DNA of 64,000 nt, from positions 112,820,739 to 112,884,738 of the forward strand of contig OW121742.1 of the NCBI GenBank assembly GCA_933228675.1, in the 5' to 3' direction. Below, piece after piece: positions 26,101 to 41,100 of this stretch. The position numbers were made by a program, and so were the translations under genes. Within the stretch, counting starts at the first letter, position 1. Every line of letters begins with the position of its first letter. The notes below the pieces were generated by a model. The model was not told where the DNA came from, did no database searches, and was given only the letters and a program-made list of their open reading frames with translations. The DNA is from Stomorhina lunata (taxonomy: Eukaryota > Arthropoda > Insecta > Diptera > Rhiniidae).

Positions 26101-29100
26101 ATACACGTTACTTTGTCAAAGACAAATACATGGATGCCTCACCGGCAACGGGTGATTTCGAAAGTATGCTTTCGGTACTGGTAAGTATCTGTAAAGAAAT
26201 TTTAAACAAAACCAAAAAACAAAAGGAACTTTTTAATACAAATTCCTTTAACTTTACAAGGAAATATATAGCAGCAACAAAGAATTTTTCCAAATTTTTC
26301 TTTTGGAAGGAGTTGCAGTTTGCAATTGAGATTAATTAAAGTAATAAATTTTTGCTACTGTGTACTTGTTCGCACATTCCCTTAAGACATCGGAGATGAA
26401 TTGCTTAAAGGAAAAATAAATTTTTAAATTGCTGCTTCAAATATTTCAAGAGTGTTGAGTAAATGAATGAAATTGATAGAATATTAATGAGTTTTTAAAT
26501 GAAAGGCAAAAAAAAAGCTTTTAATTAGTTCGAGCAATTAATTAAAATTGTAAAAGAAGAGAATACATAAATCTTGCTAAATGGTTGGGAGCTTTAAGGG
26601 AATGAGTAAAAATATTTAAATCAATTTGTTTAAGAATTGAAAGTTGTAAACTTTAAAGCTAAAGGTATTAAGAAATAAAAAGCTTTTACTTAAGTTGAAC
26701 TTAAAGCTTTCAGATCAAAAGCTTTAATCTTTAAAGTTTACGGAAAAAATATTTGGAATTAATAGCTTTTACTATAGAAAAACTATTCATAGAAAAACTG
26801 TTAAACAAAAACTTTTTCTATAGAAAAACAAAAAATTTTCTATAGAAAAACTGTTACACTAACACTTTTTCTATAGAAAATTGTTATATTAACACTTTTT
26901 CTATAGAAAAACTGTTTTACCAAAACTTTTTCCATAGAAAAACTGTTTTACCAACACTTTTTCTATAGCAAAACTCTTGGTAAGTTTTTTTTATAGAAAA
27001 ACTGTTTAACCAACACTTTTTCTATAGAAAAACTGTTTTACCAACACTTTTTCTATAGAAAAACTGTTAAACCAACACTTTTTCTATAGAAAAACTGTTA
27101 AACCAACACTTTTTCTATAGAAAAACTGTTATACCAACACTTTTTCTACAGAAAACTGTTTTACCAACACTTTTTCTATAGAAAAACTGTTCTACCAACA
27201 CCTCTTCTATAGATAAACTGTTTTACCAACACGTTTTTCTATATAAAAACTGTTTTACCGACACTTTTTCTATAGAAAAACTGTTTTACCAAAACTTTTT
27301 CTGTAGAAAAACTGTTTTACTAATACTTTTTCTATAGAAAAACAGTTTTACCAACACTTTTTCTATAGAAAAACTGTTATACCAACACTTTTTCTATAAA
27401 AAAAAACTGTTATACCAACACCTTTTGTATAGAAAAGCTGTTATACCAACACTTTTTCTATAGAAAAGCTGTTATACCAACACTTTTTCTATAGAAAAAC
27501 TGTTATACCAACACTTTTTCTATAGAAAAACTGTTATACCAACACTTTTTCTATAGAAAAACTGTTATACCAACACTTTTCCTATAGAAAAACTGTTATA
27601 CCAACACTTTTTCTATAGAAAAGCTGTTATACCAACACTTTTTCTATAGAAAAACTGTTATACCAACACTTTTTCTATTGAAAAACTTTTATACCAACAC
27701 TTTTTCTATAGAAAAACTGTTATACCAACACTTTTTCTATAGAAAAACTGTTATACCAATACTTTTTCTATAGAAGAACTGTTATACTAACACTTTTCTA
27801 TAGAAAAACTGTTATACCAACACTTTTTCTATAGAAAAACTATTATACCAACACTTTTTCTATAGAAAAACTGTTTTACCAACACTTTTTCTGTAGAAAA
27901 ACTGTTATACCAACACTTTTTTTATAGAAAAACTGTTATACCAACACTTTCTGCAGAGATAAACTGTTATACCAACACTTTTACTATAGAAAAACTGTTA
28001 TACCAACACTTTTTCTGTAGAAAAACTGTTATACCAACACTTTTTCTATAGAAAAACTGTTATACCAACACTTTTTCTATAGAAAAACAGTTGTACCAAC
28101 ACTTTTTCTATAGTAAAACTGTTATGCCAACACTTCTGCTATAGAAAAACTGTTATGCCAACACTTTTTCTATAGAAAAAACTTTTATACCAACACTTTT
28201 TCTATAGAAAAACTGTTATGCCAACACTTTTTCTATAGAAAAACTGTTATACCAACACTTTTTTTATAGAAAAACTGTTATACCAACACTTTTTCTAAAG
28301 AAATACTGTTATACCAATACATTTTCGCTATTAAAACTATTATCCCAACACTTTTTCAATAGAAAAACTGTTATACCAACACTTTTTCTATAGAAAAACT
28401 ATTATACCAACCCTTTTCTATAAAAAAGCTGTTGTACCAACACTTTTTCTATAGAAAAACTGTTATACCAACACTTTCTTTAGAGGTAAACTGTTATACC
28501 AACACTTTTTCTCTTGAAAAACTGTTATACCAACACTTTTTCTATAGAAAAACTGTTATACAAACATGTTAAGCTTTTGACCTTTAAACCTTAGTGACTT
28601 AACTTTTTGTCAATCTTGTGTATATTTCCTTTGTAATCTTAAAATTTTTAAAATAAAAGCTCCTCAAACTTTTTCATATTTTTTATATAAACTTTAACAT
28701 TTTTATTTTATTTCTTTATTTATGTTGTTTCTTTTGCATTTAGCATTTCAATATGTCCAATTGGCCAAACAACAAATTTGACATTGAGGGAGATAATGCC
28801 AATTATACTTGTATATCTACAGGCAATACAGTGGGTCCCGGTATTAAAAGTGCCACTTATTTCAGTATTGAATGTAAGTTTTATTTATTTGTGTATATGT
28901 ATGTAGATTTTAAACCCTTTTTAGTTTTAAATAACGTAAGCAAATACAGAAAAATTTAACAAAACAAAAATAAAAATCAAGATAATCGCATTGTTTTATT
29001 TTTTTGTTCAATTGTATAAATTTATATATATTTTTTTTGTTGGTTTTAAATCCCTGACATATATGTCACATGTAGTTTTGTGAGCTTTTTCCTTTATTTC

Positions 29101-32100
29101 TATATATATATAGATTTTGCAACAAATATACAAATTTATATATTGTTTTGTTTTCCATTTTTCATGTGACAGATGCACCCGATAATACAACAGTATCAGA
29201 AGATGTTGTTTATGTGGAAGAGGGTTCAATACCAGGACGTGTCATATGCAAATCAAGAGCTAATCCGGGTAAGTGGGAAGAAAGAGTTGTGTTATTTATT
29301 TGTTGTATTATTTTTATATTTTTTTGCATTATATTTGTATATATTTAGCATAGTTTTATGTTAAGGTTTTTTGCTTTTTTGCTTAAATAAAAATTTTGTT
29401 TAGGAAGGAATTTTTTCCATGAATGATATGAAATTGGGATAAGTTTCACGTAGTAAAGTTAAGCGATGGTTTTTAAAATGACTTTAAATCGAATTTTTAA
29501 ACCAAAAGCTGTGTTAAAGCTATTTAAGTATGAGACATGCTGCACTATTATAAATATTACTTGTAAATAAAAAAGCTTTTTGGAATCGTTTTTATACATC
29601 TATGGTTAAATAAGAAGCTTTAAACCATTTTTGGTCTTTTTGGAATCATTCGCTTATGTACTTATAAGCTTACATCTAAAGCTTTAAAAAGCTTTTTCAA
29701 AAGCTAATAACGAACGACTTCTGTGGCATTATTATAAGTCGTCGTTGAAAACCCTGCCTTTTTATATATGGTCTAACTAATAAGAAGCCTTAAACTCAAA
29801 ATTTTGTGATAGATAACTAAGAATAACATTTGCGGCATTCTTATATCCCATTGTTAACAAAACAAGCTTTTTGAAATCCTTGGCTTTTCGCATATATAAT
29901 GCTAAAATCTAAAGCTTTTAACCAATGACTTTTTGAAAATTAGTAAGTACTCCAAATAAAAAGCTTAACGCTACATTTCCTGAAATATTATTAATCGTTG
30001 TTAATAAATAAACTTCTTGGAATCCCTGACTTTTTATATATGTAGTCAAATCAAAAACTTTAAACCAAAAGCTTTTTGGAAAGTAAACTGGAACGAAATT
30101 TGTAGCCTTACTAGCTTATTCATAAACCAATTATAAAATTATCAAAGGCTTATTGTAGGAATCTTGTATGGGAAAATTTGAATTATAAGCTATAGTCTTA
30201 TTTTTTGATTATGAATTAGGGGTTTGGTAAACTCTATTGTTAATAAAATAAGCTTTTTTAAACTCTTAGCTTGTTATATAAAGTCCAAAGTTCAGTAATT
30301 TTAAATATTTACAAAATACTTTTTAAAAGCTCAAAAAGTGTAAAATTTAAAAACTTAATATTAAATGGCAATTTTTGTACTAGATGTAAATTTTTCTTGA
30401 AAGCTCTTCAAAAACCTAACAAAAGACCAACTAAAAATATATTAAAAAAGTCCACAATTTCAAAGCTTTTGTGTAGGAATAAGTCATTTGACTTAATTTT
30501 TATTAATTAGTTAACTTTTTTAATTAGTAAGTTTAAACATAAAAGCTTTTGGTTTAAAAAAAGTATTAATTAAATTTTTCTGACTATCATTTAAATAACG
30601 TTAATTTCATAATAATATTGAAGCTTAAATAATAAAAGCTTTTGTATATATAAGCTTTTGGTATAAAGTGTTTTTTATTAAAACATTAACATAAAGCTTA
30701 TACTAAATAGTTAAAGCTTTAAGGTGAAAAGCTTTTGTAAAAAGACCAAAATTACTTACAATCCTTTGAGAAAATTAATAGTTAGTATGTTTAAGCTTAA
30801 ATTAACAAGTTTGAGCTTTTAAAGGTTTCAATACACAATTTACAATACAATTTTCACAATAATTTGAAGTTTAAATGTCAAAAGCTTTTGTAAAACAATA
30901 TTTATGGTAAAGCTTTTGGTATAAAGTAGTTTTTATTAAAACATTTAAATCAATTTTATAATGAATAGTTAAAGCTTTAATGTCAAAAGCTTTTGTAAAA
31001 AGACCAAAATTGCTTACAATCTTTAGGAAAATTAATAGTTAGTAAGTTTTATCTTAAATAAACAAATTTATGCTTTAAGAGCTTTTAATATAATAAGACA
31101 ATTTTTGACAATAATTAAAATTTTAAAAGATCTAAATTATTGTTTGAAGCTTAAATATCGAAAGCTTTTGTAAAAAAAAAACAAAAAATGATAATGGTAA
31201 AGCATTTGATGTTAAATAATTTTTGCGAATAGTTTAATTTCAAAACAGTTAGACTTTAATGTCTAGAGCTTTTGTAAAAAAAAAACGAAAAATAGATATT
31301 TTTCAATCTTATATAAAAAGGTAAAGCAAAAACTTAAATCTAATTCATTGAAAGCCCAGTGAATAAAAAATATGAATAAAAAGCTTTTTATTTCAAAATT
31401 AAGATGATAAAAATCTTTAAAAAATGTTATTTTAAATCAAAAGCTTTCAGGTATAGTTCACTAAGAATAAAGCTCATCAACTTTGACCCACAAAAGTGTT
31501 AACTAAAACTCTTGTTTTCCCACATATTTACTCAAAGCTTTTTAGTAAAAAACTTTTGTAAAAGAACAATTGTAGAGAAGTAAAATTTAGGGACAAAAGC
31601 TTCTGCAAAAACATCATGTTTTGATAGAAGTACACATCCTTTTACTTTAAACTTTAAAAGCTTTTAGCAAATTTTAGTAAAAAGCATTGATACAAAATTT
31701 GGCTCCAAAGTATGTTTTGAGGAAAAGCAATTAAAAGTCAAAATCTTACAAACGAAATATATTTTAGAGAATACTACAAAAGCTTTTAGTTAAACATATT
31801 TACTGTAAAAACATTAACGAACTATTTCAAAGCATTACATATTAAATATGGCAATAAAGGTAAAAGCTTTTCATTTTGAAGACCAAATACTTAATTAATG
31901 AATTAAGAGTTTTTTTTAAATACAGACACAAATTCTTAAGGTTTAGTTTTTCTATATATTTACTTCAGCTTTTTAATGCAAAACTTGGCTCCATGATAAA
32001 TTGTAAAGAAGTGAGATTGAAGTAAAAAAGCTTTTGCAAAAATATCATGTGTTGACAAAATTACACATTTCTTGACTTGAAACTTCAAGAGCTTTTAGTA

Positions 32101-35100
32101 AACAACATTGCAAGCTTAAATAAATTTTCAGGCTATTTGATTTAAGTTTAAAAGCTTGCGGAAGAAAGTTTTTAGTAAAAAAATGTAAATGTACTAAAAG
32201 CTTTTTGATACAAAATTTGAGCAGAAAGAATGTTAAAGAAACGCAATTTAAAGTCAAAAGCTTACGAAAAACATATGTTTTAGAGAAATCTAAAAAAGCT
32301 TTTAGTAAAAGTTTTTTTATAAAGATTTCAACGAACTGTTTCAAAGCATCAAATATAAAAAATATGGCTATAAACTTAAAAGCTTTTGATTTGGAAGACC
32401 TAATGTGCAATCATTTAGAAGAAAATCTGTTTTAGAATCAAGAGCTTAGGGACAAAATAATATTTAATTTTTTAGTACATTTGAAGCTTTGCTTCCTAGC
32501 CCTCTTGTTTTGGCTTTTATCATTTAGAAGGAAAGATGTTTAAGAAACTAGAGCTTTTTTTAAATAGGGACAAAATTCTAAAGCTTTTTAAAGAACATAT
32601 GAAGAATAAAATGCTTCTAAGCTTTAAAATTTATTTTTTTAGTACATTTAAAGCTTTTTTCTTTGACTTCTAGTTTAGGCTTTTATACAATGAATTTGTC
32701 GTATTTAAATGACAAAAAGCTTTTCATTTAAGAGTTTTAGATATGATGTCGAGAACTTTAAAATAAAATTCGAAAGGCTAAAAAACCGATCAAAAAGATA
32801 GAGTATCTAAAGCTTTAACAGATAAAGCTTTTTTTTAAATATTTTACATAAATAATAAAATATTCAGCTATGAAATAAAGCTTACGATGTCTTTTTTTAT
32901 TTAAAATCTTAAAGCCTTTAAAATGTGTTAATTTTATTAAATTTTTATAAACATTAATCTAAACTTTTTAACTAACTTTATATGGAAAAACTGAGCCTTA
33001 AACATAACTTTTTTTAACAAACTTTTCACATTGTATAGCATTTTTTTAGATATTTCCGTTTCCGCATACATAAACAACAATTTATTGTTTATGATTATTG
33101 TTTAAAGTTCTTTTTTTCAAAATCTGCTAAAAAAAACAGCAATTTTAAACCTCAACCCTTTTCTCTTTTGTTCCAGAACCCACTTATGAATGGCGCTTTA
33201 ATAATAAAACAGTTCGGGGCAATGCCTTGATCATAAATAGTCCCATGATGCGCAATGATTCTGGTCGTTATACTTGTGTGGCTTTTAATAAACATGGACG
33301 CAGTACAGCTGAAACATCAATAGATGTACAATGTAAGTATTTTTTTTAATACAAAAAAGACAAAAAAAATTAACTGAAAATAACCCTAAGAGCTTTTTTT
33401 CTTTGGTCGGTTCATTAATAAATTTTGTGGGGGCGGCTGTTTATATATTTTAAGTTTCTTGTGGCCTTTATTGTTGTTGGCCATATGTGACCACTTTAGT
33501 ATATTGTTAACAATTTTCCAAAAATTTACAAACAAAACAAGAAAAAAAATTTGTTACAAAAGAAAAAAATAACAAACAAACTAACAGGAAAAGGCTTTCA
33601 TGCTTTATTTTTGATTATGTCCTTTTTCCGGTTTTGAGGGTTGTCAGCTTTTGTGTAAGTGTGTTAGAGATAGAGAGTGAAATGCTGAGGTCTTTGAAAT
33701 GTTTGAACGAACCTGTTGTCTGGTAACATTTGGTGTTGATTGTTATGATTATGAAAAAGGGTTTTATTTATAATAATATCCTTTTTTGTTAACAGCTAGA
33801 GCAGGAGGGGTAGGGACAATGTCCATCATAATGTTACTCATTTGAAAATATGAAAGCTGTTTGCTGTAAAGTGAAACCCAAAAAAAAATTCTTAATATTA
33901 TTTAATCTTTGTCATCACTAAAATGTGGTTAGTGTTAAGGGATCAGAATTCGGTAGTTGGAAGGAGGTAACGCCGCTTGGTCAATGTTAAGCCATAAATT
34001 TTAATATACCCACAAAATTTCAACCGAAAATGTTTATATGGTTTTATTATAATAACTATTGCTACATATGTCGAATCATTTTCTAAAATGACATAAATAT
34101 TTTTAAAAGGACTCTTAAAGGATTGAGTAATAAAAATTATGTTTTCATTAAATCACAAACACAATTCTTTATAATTTAAAAGGGATTGAAATCGTTAAAA
34201 CATGACATAAATTAATTAATTTAAGGAACTTTTCAATTCAAATAACCCAGTAAACATAAAAAATATAAGCAAGGACATCCAATCCTTTCTTATTTGAGAA
34301 AAATTTGAAGAAAATTAAAAAAAAATTCAAAACTTTACTATCTTAATGGGAAATTTTTCAAAAATTTTCTATTTTTATAGGAAATTTTTCAAAAATATCC
34401 TATTTTTATAGGAAATTTTTCAAAAATTTCCTATTTCTATAGAAAATTTTTCAAAAATTTCCTATTTCTATAGGAAATTTTTCAAAAATTTCCTATTTTT
34501 ATAGGAAATTTTTCAAAATTTTCCTATTTTTATAGGAAATTTTTCAAAAATTTCCTATTTTTATAGGAAATTTTTCAAAAATTTCCTATTTTTATAGGAA
34601 ATTTTTCAAAAATTTCCTATTTTTATAGGAAATTTTTCAAAAATTTCCCATTTTTATAGGAAATTTTTCAAAAATTTCCCATTTTTATAGGAAATTTTTC
34701 AAAAATTTCCCATTTTTATAGGAAATTTTTCAAAAATTTCCTATTTTTATAGGAAATTTTTCAAAAATTTCCTATTTTTATAGGAAATTTTTCAAAAATT
34801 TCCTATTTTTACAGGAAATTTTTCAAAAATTTACTATTTTTATAGGAAATTTTTCAAAAATTTACTATTTTTATAGGAAAATTTTCAAAAATTTACTATT
34901 TTTATAGGAAATTTTTCAAAAATTTACTATTTTTATAGGAAATTTTTCAAAAATTTACTATTTTTATAGGAATTTTTTCAAAAATTTACTATTTTTATAG
35001 GAAATTTTTCAAAAATTTACTATTTTTATAGGAAATTTTTCAAAAATTTACTATTTTTATAGGAAATTTTGCAAAAAATGTATAGGAAATTTGCTATTTT

Positions 35101-38100
35101 TATAGGAAATTTTGAAAAAATTTACTATTTTTATAGGAAATTTTGGAAAAATTTACTATTTTTATAGGAAATTTTGCAAAAATTTACTACTTTTATAGGA
35201 AATTTTGAAAAAATTTACTACATTTATAGGAAATTTTGCAACAATTTACTATTTTTATAGGAAATTTTGCAAAAATTTACTATTTTTATAGGAAATTTTT
35301 CAAAAATTTCCTATTTTTATAGGAAATTTTTCAAAAATTTCCCATTTTTATAGGAAATTTTTCAAAAATTTCCCATTTTTATAGGAAATTTTGCAAAAAT
35401 AATTACAATTTTTACAGGAAATTTGTATAGGACATTTTGCAAAAGTTTACTATTTTCATAGGAAAATTTTCCTAGTTTTATAGGAAATTTTGCAAAAATT
35501 TACTATTTTTATAGGAAATTTTGCAAAAATTTCCTATTTTTATAGGAAATTTTTCAAAAATTTCCTATTTTTATAGGAAATTTTTCAAAAATTTCCTATT
35601 TTTATAGGAAATTTTTCAAAAATTTCCTATTTTTATAGGAAATTTTTCAAAAATTTCCTATTTTTATAGGAAATTTTTCAAAAATTTCCTATTTTTATAG
35701 GAAATTTTTCAAAAATTTCCTACTTGTATAGGAAATTTTTCAAAAATTTCCTATTTTTATAGGAAATTTTTCAAAAATTTCCTATTTTTATAGGAAATTT
35801 TTCAAAAATTTCCTATTTTTATAGGAAATTTTTCAAAAATTTCCTATTTTTATAGGAAATTTTTCAAAAATTTCCTATTTTTATAGGAAATTTTTCAAAA
35901 ATTTCCTATTTTTATAGGAAATTTTTCAAAAATTTCCTATTTTTATAGGAAATTTTTCAAAAATTTCCTATTTTTATAGAAAATTTTTCAAAAATTTCCT
36001 ATTTTTATAGGAAATTTTTCAAAAATTTCCTATTTTTATAGGAAATTTTTAAAAAATTTCCTATTTTTATAGGAAATTTTTCAAAAATTTCCTATTTTTA
36101 TAGGAAATTTTTCAAAAATTTCCTAGTTTTTCAAAAATTTCCTAGTTTTTCAAAAATTTCCTAGTTTTATAGGAAATTTTTCATAAATTTCCTTTTTTTA
36201 TAGGAAATTTTTCAAAAATTTCCTATTTTTGAAGAATATATTTCAAAAATTTCCTATTTTTATAAGAAATTTTTTAACAATTTCCTATTTTTATAGGAAA
36301 TTTTTCAAAAATTTCCTATTTTTATAGGAAATTTTTCAAAAATTTCCTATTTTTATAGGAAATTTTTCAAAAATTTCCTATTTTTATAGGAAATTTTTCA
36401 AAAATTTCCTATTTTTATAGGAAATTTTTCACAAATTTCCCATTTTTATAGGAAATTTTTCAAAAATTTCCTATTTTTATAGAAAATTTTTCAAAAATTT
36501 CCTATTTTTATAGGAATTTTTCAAAAATTTCCTATTTTTATAGGAAATTTTTCAAAAATTTCCTATTTTTATAGGAAATTTTTCAAAAATTTCCTATTTT
36601 TATAGGAAATTTTTCAAAAATTTCCTAGTTTTTCAAAAATTTCCTAGTTTTATAGGAAATTTTTCATAAATTTCCTTTTTTTATAGGAAATTTTTCAAAA
36701 ATTTCCTATTTTTATAAGAAATTTTTCAAAAATTTCCTATTTTTATAAGAAATTTTTCAAAAATTTCTTTTTTTTATAGGAAATTTTTCAAAAATTTCCT
36801 ATTTTTATAGGAAATTTTTTAAAAATTTCCTATTTTTATAGGAAATTTTTTAAAAATTTCCTATTTTTATAGGAAATTTTTCAAAAATTTCCTATTTTTA
36901 TAGGAAATTTTTCAAAAATTTCGTATTTTTATAGGAAATTTTTCAAAAATTTCCTATTTTTATAGGAAAATTTTCAAAAATTTACTATTTTTATAGGAAA
37001 TTTTTCAAAACATTACTATTTTTATAGGAAATTTTGCAAAAATTTACTATTTTTATAGGAAATTTTGCAAAAATTTACTATTTTTATAGGAAATTTTGCA
37101 AAAATTTACTATTTTTATAGAAAATTTTGCAAATATTTACTATTTTTATATTAAATTTTGCCAAAATTTACTTTTTTTATAAGGAATTTTTCAAAAATTT
37201 ACTATTTTAATAGGAAATTTTTCAAAAACTTACAATTTTTATAGGAAATTTTTCAAAAACTTATTATTTTTATAGGACATTTTTCAAAAATTTCCTATTT
37301 TTGGAGGAAATATTTCAAAAATTTCCAATTTTTATAAGAAATTTTTTAAAAATTTCCTATTTTTATAGGAAATTTTCCAAAAATTTCCTATTTTTATAGG
37401 AAATTTTTCAAAAATTTCCTATTTTTATAGGAAATTTTTCAAAAATTTCCTATTTTTATAGGAAATTTTTCAAAAATTTCCTATTTTTATAGGAAATTTT
37501 TCAAAAATTTCCTATTTTTATAGGAAATTTTTCAAAAATTTCCTATTTTTATAGGAAATTTTTCAAAAATTTCCTATTTTTATAGGAAATTTTTCAAAAA
37601 TGTCCTATTTTTATAGGAAATTTTTCAAAAATTTCCTATTTTTATAGGAAATTTTTCAAAAATTTCCTATTTTTATAGGAAATTTTTCAAAAATTTCCTA
37701 TTTTTATAGGAAATTTTTCAAAAATTTCCTATTTTTGTAGGAAATTTTTCAAAAATTTCCTATTTTTATAGGAAATTTTTCAAAAATTTCCTATTTTTAT
37801 AGGAAATTTTTCAAAAATTTCCTATTTTTATAGGAAATTTTTCAAAAATTTCCTATTTTTATAGGAAATTTTTCAAAAATTTCCTATTTTTATAGGAAAT
37901 TTTTCAAAAATTTCCTATTTTTATAGGAAATTTTTCAAAAATTTCCTATTTTTATAGGAAATTTTTCAAAAATTTCCTATTTTTATAGGAAATTTTTCAA
38001 AAATTTCCTATTTTTATAGGAAATTTTTCAAAAATTTCCTATTTTTATAGGAAATTTTTCAAAAATTTCCTATTTTTATAGGAAATTTTTCAAAAATTTC

Positions 38101-41100
38101 CTATTTTTATAGGAAATTTTTCAAAAATTTCCTATTTTTATAGGAATTTTTCAAAAATTTCCTATTTTTATAGGAAATTTTTCAAAAATTTCCTATTTTT
38201 ATAGGAAATTTTTCAAAAATTTCCTAGTTTTATAGGAAATTTTTCATAAGTTTCCTTTTTTTATAGGAAATTTTTCAAAAATTTCCTATTTTTATAAGAA
38301 ATTTTTCAAAAATTTCCTATTTTTATAAGAAATTTTTCAAAAATTTCTTATTTTTATAGGAAATTTTTCAAAAATTTCCTATTTTTATAGGAAATTTTTC
38401 AAAAATTTCCTATTTTTATAAGAAATTTTTCAAAAAATTTCTCCAATTAATTTTTTTAATTGTTTCCTAAACTAAAAGAAATTTAGTGAAATTGTTTAAA
38501 TTTAACTGAATTCAAAAATTTCCCTTTTAGGGAAATTTTTTCTAATAAGGAAATTTATGATTTTGTTTCAATTTCGTGTTAAACTCTTAATGGGCAGGCT
38601 AACAAGGTTTTAGTTTTGAAAATTCGCCTTACGCAAAAAATTTCCCTTGAAGGGAATTTTTTTTTAAAAGGATTTTTGAAATTTTTTTTTCTAAAATTTT
38701 AAGTAAATTACTAAGATTTTAAATTTTTATTTGATATAATCAAATTATCTTTTTTACAAAACAGGCAAATTTTTTTTCTAAAAGGGAAATTTGTGGTTAT
38801 ATTATAATTTCATATAGAAGGAAGAGTAAATTCTATGAAAATCACATTTAATTTTGCCTTTTAAATAATTTCCTCTAATGTATTATTCAAAATAGAAAGT
38901 TTCTTTACATTAAAGCCCTCATTTAACTGATTATCTGTTTGTTTTAAATTAAATAACATTACTTAATTTAATTAAAAATGTATAACAACATTTCATTTCA
39001 ACGTTTTTTCCATTTCTAGTTAAGCCTCATTGTGAAATTGTGCGACAAGAGATCGAGGATAAGGATACATTAATATGTACAGCATATGGTAATCCGGAGG
39101 AGGTAAGAGATTTATATAGAAAAACATTTTTCACTGAAAATATAAAAGTTATACAAGCAAAAGACCTTAATTTACACAAAAACTTAAAGTTACTAAATAA
39201 ATAAAAACTGCAGTTTTTCATAGAAAAATTTTGTCTATACCATTAAACAGCTACAAAAAAAAACAAACCCCTCTAAAAATTAAAACTAAAAGTAAACAAA
39301 CATTTTTAAACTTTTCCCTATAAAATAAAAGCTTAACAAAAAAAAAGCTGCCAACAAAAAATTGTAACAAAAATATTTGAATTGTATTGAAAAATTCAGG
39401 TGAAAAAAGTAAATAAATACATAAACATACAAACAAATAGTTAAGTAAATAGAGAGACCGACTGACAGACTAACAGACAGACTTACAAAGTTACCTTAAA
39501 CAACCCAACGTCAAACTGGTAACACATCGTTTATAAACTGTTATCTCCCGGTTCTACATATGTACCCGGACTCCTAAAGTACACCTTACACTCTTTACAG
39601 ACTTTTAACCTTTTTTGCATAAAAATATATACATTTTTTCCGGGTTTGTTACACCAGAGATTAAAAACTACTAGGTGGTTCTCCAGCTGTCAGCCACCTA
39701 CTTTTAACTCTTCCACCCCTGCAATGTCTATAAATATTACAAATAGCACCTGTTAAGTGGATAGAAAGTATGCAATGAAAAAGGTGAAATAAATAAAGTA
39801 TGTATGTATGTGTATGTGCAGGGGCAAATGAAAAAGTGCGTAATGGTAAGGGAGTAAGAGTTTTAGTCATAAATAAAAACTGTTAGGTTTAGGGAAGAAA
39901 TGAATAGGAAAAGGACTTAATTCATTCACAAGTACTAATATTAAAAAATTTCCTATAAAAATAAGAAATTTTTAAAAAATTTACTTTAAAACTAAGAAAT
40001 TTTTAAAAAATTTCCTATAAAAACAAGAAATTTTTTAAAAATTTTCTATAGAAATAAGAAATTTTTGAAAAATTTCCTATAAAAATAGGAAATTTTTAAA
40101 AAATTTCCTATAAAAATAGGAAATTTTTGAAAAATTTCCTATAAAAATAGGAAATTTTTGAAAAATTTCCTATAAAAATTGGAAATTTTTGAAAAATTTC
40201 CTATAAAAATAGGAAATTTTTGAAAAATTTCCTATAAAAATAGGAAATTTTTGAAAAATTTCCTATAAAAATAGGAAATTTTTGAAAAATTTCCTATAAA
40301 AATAGGAAATTTTTGAAAAATTTCCTATAAAAATAGGAAATTTTTGAAAAATTTCCTATAAAAATAGGAAATTTTTGAAAAATTTCCTATAAAAATAGGA
40401 AATTTTTGAAAAATTTCCTATAAAAATAGGAAATTTTTGAAAAATTTCCTATAAAAATAGGAAATTTTTGAAAAATTTCCTATAAAAATAGGAAATTTTT
40501 GAAAAATTTCCCATAAAAATTTTTGAAAAATTTCCTATAAAAATAGGAAATTTTTGAAAAATTTCCTATAAAAATAGGAAATTTTTGAAAAATTTCCTAT
40601 AAAAATAGGAAATTTTTGAAAAATTTCCTATAAAAATAGGAAATTTTTGAAAAATTTCCTATAAAAATAGGAAATTTTTGAAAAATTTCCTATAAAAATA
40701 GGAAATTTTTGAAAAATTTCCTATAAAAATAGGAAATTTTTGAAAAATTTCCTATAAAAATAGGAAATTTTTGAAAAATTCCCTATAAAAATAGGAAATT
40801 TTTGAAAAATTCCCTATAAAAATAGGAAATTTTTGAAAAATTTCCTATAAAAATAGGAAATTTTTGAAAAATTTCCTATAAAAATAGGAAATTTTTGAAA
40901 AATTTCCTATAAAAATAGGAAATTTTTGAAAAATTTCCTATAAAAATAGGAAATTTTTGAAAAATTTCCTATAAAAATGGGAAATTTTTGAAAAATTTCC
41001 TATAAAAATAGGAAATTTTTGAAAAATTTCCTATAAAAATAGGAAATTTTTGAAAAATTCCTATAAAAATAGGAAATTTTTGAAAAATTTCCTATAAAAA

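Noticed and set aside
26181..26339. Read-through extension of exon e into the following intron
   Set aside because: 53 extra codons before a stop are AT-driven and end the protein inside an Ig domain. The strong GTAAGT donor and the perfect continuation at 28744 favour splicing.
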